This document shows positions 39,501-47,981 of a stretch of 64,000 nucleotides of DNA, piece after piece. Within the stretch, counting starts at the first letter, position 1. Each line of letters opens with the position of its first letter. Source of the DNA: Tetrapisispora phaffii CBS 4417 (Eukaryota > Ascomycota > Saccharomycetes > Saccharomycetales > Saccharomycetaceae). The translations under genes and the position numbers were made by a program. The stretch spans positions 62,001 to 126,000 of the forward strand of contig NC_016527.1 of NCBI RefSeq assembly GCF_000236905.1. Reading direction: 5' to 3'. The notes under the pieces were generated by a model. That model worked only from the letters and a program-made list of their open reading frames with translations. It did not search any database and had not been told where the DNA came from.

Positions 39501-41023
39501 TCTTGTTCATTATCTAATTCTTCTTTATCTTCTACTAAAATTGCGTTCTGGTATTTCTTTAAATTAGATTTAATCGATTTAATTCTCTCTTGATGTTCTT
39601 CTTCAGTTTCAACTGGGTTAATTGAATCTATATCTAAGTTCAATGAATAAGAATCCTTTGATTTCGAATGTGAAACAAATAGCCCCAAATCGAATGCGAA
39701 ATTCTTCAAGAATTCTAAATTTTCAACAATATTTGAATCGCTAAGTTCTAAAGATAATGCACTTTCGTTATCCTTTGATAAATTAGATAATTCCTTTATT
39801 GGTTTTTGTGCTAAATTTAGTAACCAAGGTTTAATTGCACCAACAATTTTCTTTTGTTGTTTCAATAATAATTTTTTGCCTTGTCTTAATCTTTTTTTTT
39901 CACCTTCTAAAGAAATATTTTCTAACTGTTTATTAAACCAATCGACATCTATATCATCTTTTTCAAAGTTCATTAACTCGAACTGTGAAAGGTAATTCAA
40001 CCATACACCTAATCTCTTTAAATTAATTTTACCATTTTCATTGATGTAACCATCCAAGTGCAATAAAGCTTCTTTAAATGTTTGTAAGATGACAGGGAAA
40101 GCACCTTTATTTAAATGTAAATCTGGTAAATTAGGTAAGAAATCATTACCAATAACGAACATAATAAGAATGAAATCATCTAAAATTCTATCAAATTCAT
40201 ACTTAAATTGTAAGTTAGTTGATATTTCAATAAATTCTAAATTCATGTACTCTCTTAACAGTGATAGATGTAATAGGTAGAAATTTTGTTTTTCTAAAGG
40301 AAGACTACCACTATTATTACGTCTACCACCGAACTTAACTTCTTCTCTCAGTAGGGAAAAATGTGGATCATGGGTGGATAAACCTAACATGATCAGATCG
40401 GCATCTAAACCGTAAATACAATGTCTTGTATTTTGTTCGTAATCCTTTTGCGACCTCAGATTTCTTATGAAATCCATGATTTTATGCTCACCTTCACCTG
40501 GGACCTCATGTCCAGAGAAAACAACTTCAATGTTTTGCCAATTCAAATCGTTTGAAATCTTATCATGTATGAAATATTTCAAATTTCTAGTTAATTTCGC
40601 CATGAATTCAGTACCTGGGGTAATAGAGTTCGAGTCGAAAGGTTCGCCCTTTGGTAACTCGTCACCATTGGCGATTGCTTTCTTCAGAGCGGTTTCAGCA
40701 TCCATAGCGGTTCTGAATCTACGAGATCTCTGCTGGTTCATCTTAGCTCTTGGAGCAACACCATCGATTGCCATATAAAACACTTTCTTAGGTTTAATAG
40801 TGTTCAAAAGATGATCGATGTAGGCAAATATTTTAGCGTAAACCTCCTCCTCGGACAATCTCTGTCTAGTGTTATCCATATCATTACCATGTGTGCAATT
40901 ATGAAGAATTGAGTTCATGTCCAAATACAAATTGTCGAATTCTGGAATCTGGTCATTCTCAATCAATTGCAAAATCAAAGGCCATCTCTCAGAGATGTAC
41001 CTAAAAAACTTAGGAATACCCAT
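36545..41023 (-). CDS. XRN1: Cytoplasmic 5'-3' exoribonuclease Xrn1 (Kem1)
   Basis: A 1492-residue enzyme (1528 in S. cerevisiae) that degrades decapped mRNA from the 5' end in the cytoplasm. The catalytic N-terminal half has MGIPKFFRYISERWP, LYLDMNSILHNC, the RSRRFRTA region, PGEGEHKIMDFIR, YGLDADLIML and NDFLPNLPDLH. The wide insert and conserved RGCPSWSWYYKGHYAP follow, then the SH3-like and KOW domains (GDRVIYIQ). A Pro/Gly-Met tail and a basic Lys/Asn C-terminus are usual. No frame break was seen. It marks the last gene of the left, YGL-like block. Confidence 0.97.
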   Translation of the reverse strand: MGIPKFFRYISERWPLILQLIENDQIPEFDNLYLDMNSILHNCTHGNDMDNTRQRLSEEEVYAKIFAYIDHLLNTIKPKKVFYMAIDGVAPRAKMNQQRSRRFRTAMDAETALKKAIANGDELPKGEPFDSNSITPGTEFMAKLTRNLKYFIHDKISNDLNWQNIEVVFSGHEVPGEGEHKIMDFIRNLRSQKDYEQNTRHCIYGLDADLIMLGLSTHDPHFSLLREEVKFGGRRNNSGSLPLEKQNFYLLHLSLLREYMNLEFIEISTNLQFKYEFDRILDDFILIMFVIGNDFLPNLPDLHLNKGAFPVILQTFKEALLHLDGYINENGKINLKRLGVWLNYLSQFELMNFEKDDIDVDWFNKQLENISLEGEKKRLRQGKKLLLKQQKKIVGAIKPWLLNLAQKPIKELSNLSKDNESALSLELSDSNIVENLEFLKNFAFDLGLFVSHSKSKDSYSLNLDIDSINPVETEEEHQERIKSIKSNLKKYQNAILVEDKEELDNEQEIYDARFEAWKREYYQDKFNLFGSEKVVTEEEIKFDENDDTTNNTEIKRTVEYVNINSEEDVAEIARNYVEGLQWVLYYYYRGCPSWSWYYKGHYAPRISDLAKGLDQTFVFEKRHPFTPFQQLMAVLPERSKNLIPAVLRPLMFDEKSPILDFYPNEVQLDKNGKSADWEAVVLLSFVDEDRLVTAMQPYLEKLTPEEKERNSFGIDLTFRFNPQVDEVYKSPLNGVFSDIKHNHCMEIKFEMEKLDLHEIRYGLLPEAKDGKYLSAGFPSFDTIPFDAKLEYNETAVFQQPSKQQSMVIYINNVYEGDDVTIDEISNRFMKSIVYTKWPYLRESKLIGVSNGIETIGADEMTGKITKRNLSDLEKKEYNNLKNSMYRNYGKQQAVKIGDIKSIIKVVPVTGLARDSTGAYVKTFGSQIEYYPVQLMVDSIINVDKRFVEKPPQPIDQEFPEGSKVVFLGDYAYGGTATIDGYSSGSRLKLSVEKRSIRSEPTIGKIRHDIDKKLIKYQPSYIVSKTLKFHPLFLSKITSKYLVAGIDGRRVDVGIPIKFEGRRQKVLGYARRSVKGWEYSNLTIDLLNHYKKTFPEFIDKLARLKTNDIPNIGELYPELTNVKAAELLDRVKTWLKNATENFVTVSLESDSLSKASINAIEEAIIPYSTFAEQSEIKQLAKVPREAILDPKESLTKLRSQRFDLGDRVIYIQSSGKVPLFSKGTVVGYTTLPHSISVQVLFDNEIVAGNRFGGRLRTNRGLGLDASYLLNISNRQFIYHSKASKKTGGEQKNTAASIEAKKERVAKIRTARAQDLLTHINDNKSNTSAANDANIAPAAALPPIRHAANHIYSAVLNQYSNEGPATGNPQPISESNGDNQAGLPYHLPPGFVPPNPMMFSPPPHGPTGLPLPMGNFMHPPQGMFPPPVPMPMNGAMQHPPVDQKGSAELKSFIKNKKPQDDNKKNTSHKKHPQQNKNRNNGKKTAKNPSNKDTN

Positions 41024-41737
41024 ATTTGTCTCTGTATATAGTCTATTGCCTTTGCTTCTATAAATTAAAAAAATAAGGCGGGGTGCTTATCAATTATATC
41101 GCTAGTAGCAAACTTAGTGAAAACAAATTGCCGGCTTAGAGCAATTTTCAGAAGAACCTTCATAACACAGTAACTGCAACTAACCAACTTCCCCTTAACT
41201 TATTTGTATATTTATATCTTTATATTGAAAGATTAGTTATCCTTGCCTGTTCATCTTTCAGGTAAACGTTGTTTCTTGAAACTTTTTTTACAAAAAATGA
41301 TTTTCGTGTTGAGTGACCGAATGTGATAATCCGGGTGACCGGCCTTGGTCATGGAAGCACTCAGAGATCTCTGGAACCACTGGAGGTAGGTATCTCGATG
41401 ACTTCCATGACTATATAAGGAGAGACAGCTGAAGGTTACAGGTTGTGGAAAGATGTTGAGGGTAGATGAACGATGTGTCAGAGTGCTAGTACACGAGGAG
41501 GTGTTGTTTACCTTCTTGTCCCGTCGTGGTGTCTTGGTTTCCGCGATCGATGAGCTCTCATTGGATTTTTCACATCATCCTTTTCTCCTTCTTAGCCACT
41601 CTTGTCACTGGGTTTCTTGATTTATGATGTTTTGTTTAAATGAGTGTAAGGTTGTTTTAGTTGTGCAAGCAGGTCAGCAAGGGAAGTAACGCAATCATAC
41701 GCTGCCTGACAGATCTGCTTGCGCATCCCTCGTGAAG
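41024..41737. promoter_or_regulatory. XRN1 / YPR011C divergent spacer with nested inverted repeats
   Basis: GTCATGGAAG (41348-41357) and its reverse complement CTTCCATGAC (41402-41411) flank a perfect 12-base palindrome CAGAGATCTCTG (41362-41373). A TATA box (CTATATAAGG) follows at 41411-41420, directed toward the YPR011C homologue. No known factor site was assigned. In S. cerevisiae XRN1 is not beside YPR011C, so this spacer may hold a rearrangement point. Confidence 0.6.
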
Positions 41738-42721
41738 ATGAGTCAGGAATTGTATAAGAAACTAAAGAGTGAAGGAAGTGTCAACTTCATTGGCGGTGGT
41801 CTGGCCGGCGCCGTCTCTAGAACGGTTGTTTCGCCATTCGAAAGGATCAAGATCATCTTGCAAGTGCAGAAGAAGACTGCCATTGACCAGAAGTTCAATG
41901 CAGGAATCTACGCATCATTAAAACATATATTTGACACGGAAGGCTGGAAGGGGATGTTTCGAGGTAATGGGATCAATTGCATACGAATCTTCCCGTATTC
42001 CGCAATACAGTTTATAGTGTACCAGAATAGTATGGTGCATCTGTTCAATAATGGCATTAGCACCAGTGTGAACGCGAATCGGGAGCTGGCAAGAGACTAT
42101 CAACGATTGATATGCGGTTCTCTTTGCGGGTTCGCTAGTGTGTTTCTTACATACCCAATTGACTTGATTCGAACTCGCCTCTCGATCCAAACTTCGAACC
42201 TCTCAGTAATGGGGCCCACTTCCACGGCGATCAACGTGCACAATCCCCCGGGTTTTGCTGAGTTGTCCAAGAGAATCTGGCAAACAGAAGGGAAGGTATG
42301 GGGACTGTACCGAGGAGTGGTCCCGACTTGTCTTGGAGTGGTCCCCTATGTGGCGTTGAACTTTACGATATACGAAAAACTCAAGGACTTCACCATTCTC
42401 TCCCGGGGAGACCCTTCCGACGCCAGCAGCAGCAACCTTTTGAAAGTGTCGATCGGTGCAGTCAGTGGTGGCGTAGCGCAGACCATTGTGTACCCATTCG
42501 ACCTGCTGCGCAGGAGGTTCCAAGTCATCAACATGGGCCAGCACCAGATGGGGTTCCGCTACACCGGCATCGCAAATGCCCTGTATACGATTGGCAAGCA
42601 TGAAGGTGGGTTCAAGGCTTATTACAATGGCCTGACTATCAACCTGTTCAAAGTAGTGCCGTCGACGGCCGTGTCATGGCTGGTGTACGAGTTAGTGTGC
42701 GATTTTATGCGGGAGATTTGA
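41738..42721 (+). CDS. Mitochondrial APS/PAPS carrier (YPR011C homologue)
   Basis: A 327-residue member of the mitochondrial carrier family (S. cerevisiae YPR011C, 326). That protein exchanges adenosine phosphosulfates across the inner membrane. The ATG at 41738 (MSQELYKKLKSEGSV) is used; the GTG and AAG before it are upstream. Three carrier repeats show the signatures PFERIKI, PIDLIRTR and PFDLLRRRF, and GGGLAGAVSRTV opens repeat one. Codon use is distinctly more GC-rich than in neighbouring genes. MIN8 and RPA135 follow on the same strand, as in S. cerevisiae. Confidence 0.93.
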   Translation: MSQELYKKLKSEGSVNFIGGGLAGAVSRTVVSPFERIKIILQVQKKTAIDQKFNAGIYASLKHIFDTEGWKGMFRGNGINCIRIFPYSAIQFIVYQNSMVHLFNNGISTSVNANRELARDYQRLICGSLCGFASVFLTYPIDLIRTRLSIQTSNLSVMGPTSTAINVHNPPGFAELSKRIWQTEGKVWGLYRGVVPTCLGVVPYVALNFTIYEKLKDFTILSRGDPSDASSSNLLKVSIGAVSGGVAQTIVYPFDLLRRRFQVINMGQHQMGFRYTGIANALYTIGKHEGGFKAYYNGLTINLFKVVPSTAVSWLVYELVCDFMREI

Positions 42722-42730
42722 GAGTGCAGC

Positions 42731-42766
42731 TTGGGAAGGTTGGGAAGGTTGCAAAGGTTGGGAAGA
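42731..42766 (+). repeat. Four tandem 9-base units after the YPR011C-homologue stop
   Basis: TTGGGAAGG, TTGGGAAGG, TTGCAAAGG and TTGGGAAGA follow one another with no gap, starting ten bases after the stop codon. They would be transcribed in the 3' UTR. Confidence 0.9.
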
Positions 42767-42767
42767 A

Positions 42768-42799
42768 TCCATGCCAGGGTCAAGAGACCCTGGCATGGA
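42768..42799 (+). repeat. Perfect 14-base hairpin in the 3' flank of the YPR011C homologue
   Basis: Arms 42768-42781 (TCCATGCCAGGGTC) and 42786-42799 are exact reverse complements around the loop AAGA. It lies 47 bases past the stop codon, directly after the 9-base tandem repeat. As RNA it would be a stable GC-rich stem; as DNA, a cruciform-prone site. Its role is unknown. Confidence 0.9.
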
Positions 42800-43305
42800 C
42801 ATGTGCATCGACATATGCATAGACGTCCTGACACCCACCCTGACCGTAACCCGGCATTACCCGTCCCGGCGTTTTCGGGAAACCCCACGCAAGTTGCCCG
42901 GCCGTTGCAGCCAAAACCCCCAAAAAGTGGCACTTTTCCCGCTTCGTTCCCCCCCGCAAAACGACAGCTATCTGCCTGCCAACCCTGCTTAACTATGCTG
43001 CCCGCGCCCTGCTTAACTACCGCAGCCCAGCCCTCTGCCCGCTGCCCAAACTCGAGATCCTGAAATTTAATTCGTTCAAACCGTTATCGCCAACTGTATA
43101 AATATATGACAGCAACCATGAAAAGAGCTTTTTGTTTCTTTCACTGACCATTGCGGTTGCGAAACAGTTTCTCTCTTTGGAGGTTTTCTATTCTGGAGGT
43201 GCATCAAGGATCGACTTGTCGGAGCACTATTAGACAATCTGATTCATTGTAGTACCAGCGCGATTTTAATCACATATATATATACATCCATCCCACACGC
43301 ATAAG

Positions 43306-43518
43306 ATGAGACCAGCACAACTACTATTGGAGGCTGCCAAGAAGCAGTCAGGTTCCAAGATCCCTGTTGAATTGACGCCTTTATTCGTCGCCATGGGCGT
43401 TGCCTTATGTTCGGGTACGTATTTCACTTACAAGAAGTTCTGCTACGATGACAGTTTGCGAGTTTCCAAGAATCCAGAACAATCTGGGTTGGCTCATATT
43501 TTGGAAGAGAAGAAATAA
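43306..43518 (+). CDS. MIN8: Small mitochondrial protein Min8 (YPR010C-A homologue)
   Basis: A 70-residue protein (72 in S. cerevisiae YPR010C-A/MIN8), linked in S. cerevisiae to complex IV. It has one membrane helix (about residues 25-43: [20 protein letters not shown]), then charged ends. The order carrier - MIN8 - RPA135 on one strand equals that of S. cerevisiae chromosome XVI. The sequence similarity is judged from memory, so the name leans on position as well. Confidence 0.85.
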   Translation: MRPAQLLLEAAKKQSGSKIPVELTPLFVAMGVALCSGTYFTYKKFCYDDSLRVSKNPEQSGLAHILEEKK

Positions 43519-43787
43519 GGTCTTGAAGTTGCCCGTGACCGCCCCCGAGGCGGGGGCCCTTGCCTTAGGTGGTCCGTTTCCATTTAATATATTCACTGTT
43601 TTTTGTCTTCGAACAGACATGTTTCTATGTTTTACTGTATAGATGTACGATTATTTAAAAAATGTATTTCAATAAACAAAACTAATATTCTACGACAACT
43701 AGACGTCAGCTTTGCGGTGCACAGGTTAGTGTGTAAATGGCCGTCTGCACCGTGATTTTTGCATATCGAAAAAGGCAAAAAAAGAAA
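43519..43787. other. MIN8 3' flank
   Basis: Short spacer between MIN8 and the tRNA gene. GCCCCCGAGGCGGGGGC (about 43540-43558) contains a strong GC stem (GCCCCCG / CGGGGGC) a short distance after the stop codon. Nothing else was recognised. Confidence 0.5.
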
Positions 43788-43859
43788 GCCCTGTAGGGGG
43801 ATCGAACCCCTAACCTTGTGATTAAGAGTCACACGCGCTACCGATTGAGCCAACAAGGC
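43788..43859 (-). tRNA. tRNA-Lys (anticodon CTT)
   Basis: A 72-base cloverleaf, minus strand. The acceptor stem GCCTTGT pairs with ACAGGGC. The anticodon loop CTCTTAA carries CTT. The T arm has GGTTCGATC. It closely resembles the S. cerevisiae tRNA-Lys(CUU). No intron. Confidence 0.97.
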
Positions 43860-44369
43860 CTGCTTTCTGTGTTCGGAAACAAAATACATGATACTATACC
43901 GGCATTGCCGATGTCAAAAAAGTCATCCATTGACAGCACTCAATCACTGCCACTGCATGAACCAGTTACGTCGCAACTGCATATCACAGTCCCTTGCAAG
44001 TGCTCTCACATAAGGATGTGTGGTTCGCTGCCAGCCATGTGACGACAAACTCGCTCTTGGGCTCACAGTGCGTCGTGCGACGCGATGTTGGATCCGCTGC
44101 TGTGAAAAAAAATAGATCGAAACCAAAAAAATTTTACGTCATCTCATCTCATCTCATCTCATTATATACAGTAAAGATATATTAATATTATTTGAATACA
44201 GTTATATATTTGCATCCTTCTATTGCATAGTCTTGCTCTTCAGCATATTTGTCGAAGTTTGAGACTGAATATCACTAGGAAATATCGATTGATCAAAAGG
44301 CCAGATAACCATTCTTCTTCGAATCTATCTCTTTTTTATTGTCTCTCGTTTTGTATAGATTGAAAAAAA
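43860..44369. promoter_or_regulatory. RPA135 promoter with repeated PAC-like motifs
   Basis: On the minus strand, GATGAGATGAGATGAG (plus-strand CATCT repeats, 44140-44163) contains the GATGAGATGAG of the PAC box, a motif named after RNA polymerase A and C genes. An A/T-rich RRPE-like stretch (AAAAAAATTTT, 44125-44135) is adjacent. RPA135 is a classic PAC target, so function is plausible. A TATA-like TTATATAC follows at 44162. Confidence 0.65.
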
Positions 44370-47300
44370 ATGAGTAAAATCATTAAACCAGTAAATAATT
44401 CGAGAACAGCGCATTTCCGTACTGTAGAGAGAGAGTCTCGTTTTATAAACCCTCCAAAGGACAAGTCTGCTTATCCCTTGCTGGAAGAAGCTGTCAAGCC
44501 ACACGTCGGTTCCTTTAATGCATTGACCGAAGGTGAAGATGGTGGTTTATTGAACCAAGGTGTTAAGGACATTGGTGAAAAGATCATATTTGATGGTAAG
44601 AACACTGGTGCTGATTCCGAGACTGCCAATAGTGGCTATTTAGGTAATAAATTGGCCATCAGTGTTGAATCCGTTTCTATCTCCAAACCAATGGCCAATG
44701 ATGGTGTTACTTCTGCTGTGGAAAGAAAATTCTATCCAAGTGAAGCAAGACAAAGATTGACCTCGTATAAAGGCAAACTACTGGTGAAATTGAAATGGTC
44801 AGTTAACGACGGTGATGATACCTTCACCGATATGAGAGATTGTGGTGGTTTACCAGTCATGTTGCAAAGTAATAGATGTCATTTGAATAATCTTTCACCT
44901 TATGAATTGGTCAAACAAAAGGAAGAATCTGATGAATTAGGTGGTTATTTCATTATTAACGGTATCGAAAAGTTGATTAGAATGCTGATTGTCCAACGTA
45001 GAAACCATCCTATGGCTATCATTAGACCTTCGTTCAGTAACAGAGGTGCATCTTATTCTCAATACGGTGTTCAACTTAGATCAGTAAGGCCAGATCAAAC
45101 TTCTCAAACAAATGTCTTACATTATTTGAATGATGGTCAAGTTACATTCAGATTCTCATGGAGAAAAAATGAATATTTGATTCCAGCAGTTATGATATTA
45201 AAAGCTTTGATAGATACAAGTGATAGAGAAATATTCGATGGTATCATTGGTAGTGATATTAAAAACTCTTTCTTAACTGATCGTTTAGAATTACTATTAC
45301 GTGGTTTCAAGAAGAGATTCCCATTACTACAAAACCGTACTCAAGTTTTACAATACATTGGTGACAAATTCCGTGTCGTTTTCCAAGCTTCTCCAGATAA
45401 ATCTGATTTAGAAGTCGGCCAAGAGGTCATTGATAGAATCGTCTTGGTTCATTTAGGTAAAGGTAACAATGAAGATAAATCAAGAATGTTATTATTCATG
45501 ATTAGAAAATTGTACTCCTTAGTCGCTGGTGAATGTTGTCCAGATAATCCAGATGCAACTCAACATCAAGAAGTTTTATTGGGCGGTTTTTTATATGGTA
45601 TGATCATTAAAGAAAAAATTGATGAATATTTACAAAATATTGTTGCACAAATTAGAACTGATATAAACAGAGGCATTGCTATAAACTTTAAAGACCGTAA
45701 ATACATGTCCAGAGTTTTGATGAGAGTTAATGAGAATATTGGTTCGAAATTACAGTATTTCTTATCAACTGGTAACTTAGTATCTCAGTCAGGTTTAGAT
45801 TTACAACAAGTTTCTGGTTATACCGTTGTAGCTGAAAAAATTAACTTTTACCGTTTCATATCTCATTTCCGTATGGTTCATAGAGGTTCATTTTTTGCTC
45901 AATTGAAAACCACTACGGTTAGAAAATTATTACCGGAATCTTGGGGTTTCTTATGTCCAGTACATACCCCAGATGGTTCTCCATGTGGTTTATTGAACCA
46001 TTTCGCACATAAATGTCAAATTTCTACTGTTCAATCTGATGTCTCTAAAATTCCATCTTTACTATATTCATTGGGCGTAACTCCAGCATCTCAGGCTTTT
46101 GCTGCTGGCCCATCCCTATGTTGTGTTCAAATTGACGGTAAAATTGTTGGTTGGACCACTCATGAACAGGGTAAAATTATCGCCGACACCTTAAGATTAT
46201 GGAAGGTTGAAGGTAAGACTGCAGGATTACCTTTAGATTTAGAAATTGGTTATGTTCCACCTTCTACCCGTGGTCAGTATCCAGGTTTATACATTTTCGG
46301 TGGTCATTCTAGAATGATGCGTCCAGTTCGTTATTTACCTTTGGACAAAGAAGATATTGTCGGTCCTTTCGAACAAGTATACATGAATATCGCAGTTACT
46401 CCTCAAGAAATCCAAAATAATGTTCATTCCCATGTCGAATTCACTCCAACTAACATCTTATCTATTTTAGCCAACTTAACTCCTTTCTCTGATTTCAATC
46501 AATCTCCAAGAAATATGTACCAATGTCAAATGGGTAAGCAAACTATGGGTACCCCAGGTGTTGCATTAGTTCACCGTTCAGATAATAAGTTATATAGATT
46601 ACAAAGCGGACAAACTCCAATTGTTAAGGCTAACTTATATGATGACTATGGTATGGATAATTTTCCTAATGGTATGAATGCTGTTGTCGCTGTTATTTCA
46701 TACACAGGTTACGATATGGATGATGCGATGATTATTAATAAATCTGCTGATGAAAGAGGTTTTGGTTATGGTACTATGTACAAGGTAGAAAAACATGATT
46801 TATCAATGAATAGAAGTCGTGGTGATCCAATAACACAGCATTTCGGTTTTGGCCCAGATGAATGGCCAAAGGAATGGTTAGAAAAATTAGATGACGATGG
46901 TTTACCTATGATTGGTACTTATGTTGAAGAAGGTGACCCAGTCTGTGCTTACTTTGACGATACTCTAAATAAGACCAAGATAAAGACTTATCACTCTTCA
47001 GAACCAGCTTATATTGAAGAAGTCAATTTAATTGGTGACGAATCAAATAAATTCCAAGAATTACAAACTGTTAGTATCAAGTACCGTATTAGAAGAACCC
47101 CACAAATCGGTGATAAATTCTCTTCTAGACATGGTCAGAAGGGTGTTTGTTCTAGAAAATGGCCAACCATTGATATGCCATTCAGTGAAACCGGTATTCA
47201 ACCAGATATTATTATTAATCCTCACGCTTTCCCATCTCGTATGACTATTGGTATGTTCGTTGAATCTTTGGCTGGTAAAGCTGGTGCTTTACATGGTATC

Positions 47301-47981
47301 GCTCAAGATGCTACTCCTTGGATGTTCAGTGAAGATGACACTCCAGCCGATTACTTCGGTGATCAATTATTAAAAGCTGGTTATAATTACCATGGTAATG
47401 AACCTATGTATTCCGGTGCTACTGGTGAAGAATTAAGATGTGATATATACGTTGGTGTTGTTTACTATCAAAGATTACGTCATATGGTTAACGATAAGTT
47501 CCAAGTTCGTTCTACTGGTCCAGTAAATAGTCTAACAATGCAACCTGTTAAGGGTAGAAAGAGACATGGTGGTATTCGTGTAGGTGAAATGGAAAGAGAT
47601 GCTTTAATTGGTCATGGTACCTCCTACTTGTTACAGGATCGTCTATTGAATTCATCAGATTATACCCAAACTTCAGTTTGTCGTGAATGTGGTTCTATCT
47701 TGACTACACAACAAAGTGTCCCAAGAATTGGTACCCAATCTACTGTCCGCTGTCGTCGTTGTGCTGTTACTTTCGATGCAGCCAAGAAAATGATTTCTAA
47801 ATATGAAGGTGATGAAGACATCTTCATTGATGACTCCGAAATCTGGGAAGATGGACAAGGTAATAAGTTTGTCGGTGGTGGTGAAACCACTACGGTTGCC
47901 ATTCCATTCGTATTGAAATACCTTGATTCTGAATTGAATGCAATGGGTATCAGATTACGTTATAATGTTTCTCCTAAATAG
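44370..47981 (+). CDS. RPA135: RNA polymerase I second-largest subunit Rpa135
   Basis: A 1203-residue protein, the same length as in S. cerevisiae (YPR010C). It builds half of the Pol I active centre that transcribes 35S rDNA in the nucleolus. Key blocks: LGGYFIINGIEKLIRMLIVQ (lobe), ESWGFLCPVHTPDGSPCGLLNH, YTGYDMDDAMIINKSADERG, and GDKFSSRHGQKGVCS (hybrid-binding region). The Pol I C-terminal zinc cysteines CRECG...CRRC are near residue 1110. The frame is unbroken and codon use is biased as for an expressed gene. Confidence 0.98.
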   Translation: MSKIIKPVNNSRTAHFRTVERESRFINPPKDKSAYPLLEEAVKPHVGSFNALTEGEDGGLLNQGVKDIGEKIIFDGKNTGADSETANSGYLGNKLAISVESVSISKPMANDGVTSAVERKFYPSEARQRLTSYKGKLLVKLKWSVNDGDDTFTDMRDCGGLPVMLQSNRCHLNNLSPYELVKQKEESDELGGYFIINGIEKLIRMLIVQRRNHPMAIIRPSFSNRGASYSQYGVQLRSVRPDQTSQTNVLHYLNDGQVTFRFSWRKNEYLIPAVMILKALIDTSDREIFDGIIGSDIKNSFLTDRLELLLRGFKKRFPLLQNRTQVLQYIGDKFRVVFQASPDKSDLEVGQEVIDRIVLVHLGKGNNEDKSRMLLFMIRKLYSLVAGECCPDNPDATQHQEVLLGGFLYGMIIKEKIDEYLQNIVAQIRTDINRGIAINFKDRKYMSRVLMRVNENIGSKLQYFLSTGNLVSQSGLDLQQVSGYTVVAEKINFYRFISHFRMVHRGSFFAQLKTTTVRKLLPESWGFLCPVHTPDGSPCGLLNHFAHKCQISTVQSDVSKIPSLLYSLGVTPASQAFAAGPSLCCVQIDGKIVGWTTHEQGKIIADTLRLWKVEGKTAGLPLDLEIGYVPPSTRGQYPGLYIFGGHSRMMRPVRYLPLDKEDIVGPFEQVYMNIAVTPQEIQNNVHSHVEFTPTNILSILANLTPFSDFNQSPRNMYQCQMGKQTMGTPGVALVHRSDNKLYRLQSGQTPIVKANLYDDYGMDNFPNGMNAVVAVISYTGYDMDDAMIINKSADERGFGYGTMYKVEKHDLSMNRSRGDPITQHFGFGPDEWPKEWLEKLDDDGLPMIGTYVEEGDPVCAYFDDTLNKTKIKTYHSSEPAYIEEVNLIGDESNKFQELQTVSIKYRIRRTPQIGDKFSSRHGQKGVCSRKWPTIDMPFSETGIQPDIIINPHAFPSRMTIGMFVESLAGKAGALHGIAQDATPWMFSEDDTPADYFGDQLLKAGYNYHGNEPMYSGATGEELRCDIYVGVVYYQRLRHMVNDKFQVRSTGPVNSLTMQPVKGRKRHGGIRVGEMERDALIGHGTSYLLQDRLLNSSDYTQTSVCRECGSILTTQQSVPRIGTQSTVRCRRCAVTFDAAKKMISKYEGDEDIFIDDSEIWEDGQGNKFVGGGETTTVAIPFVLKYLDSELNAMGIRLRYNVSPK

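Larger units (their letters stand above)
42722..43305. promoter_or_regulatory. GC-rich spacer before MIN8
   Basis: Besides the repeat and hairpin listed separately, this holds a GC-rich zone (about 42830-43060) with the Reb1 core TTACCCG at 42857-42863, then an AT-rich part with a TATA-like TATAAATATA near 43097. The long ORFs here on both strands are GC-skew artefacts. Confidence 0.5.

Noticed and set aside
42622..43063. Several overlapping ORFs after the YPR011C homologue
   Set aside because: They cover a tandem repeat, a hairpin and GC-rich DNA; none resembles a known protein.
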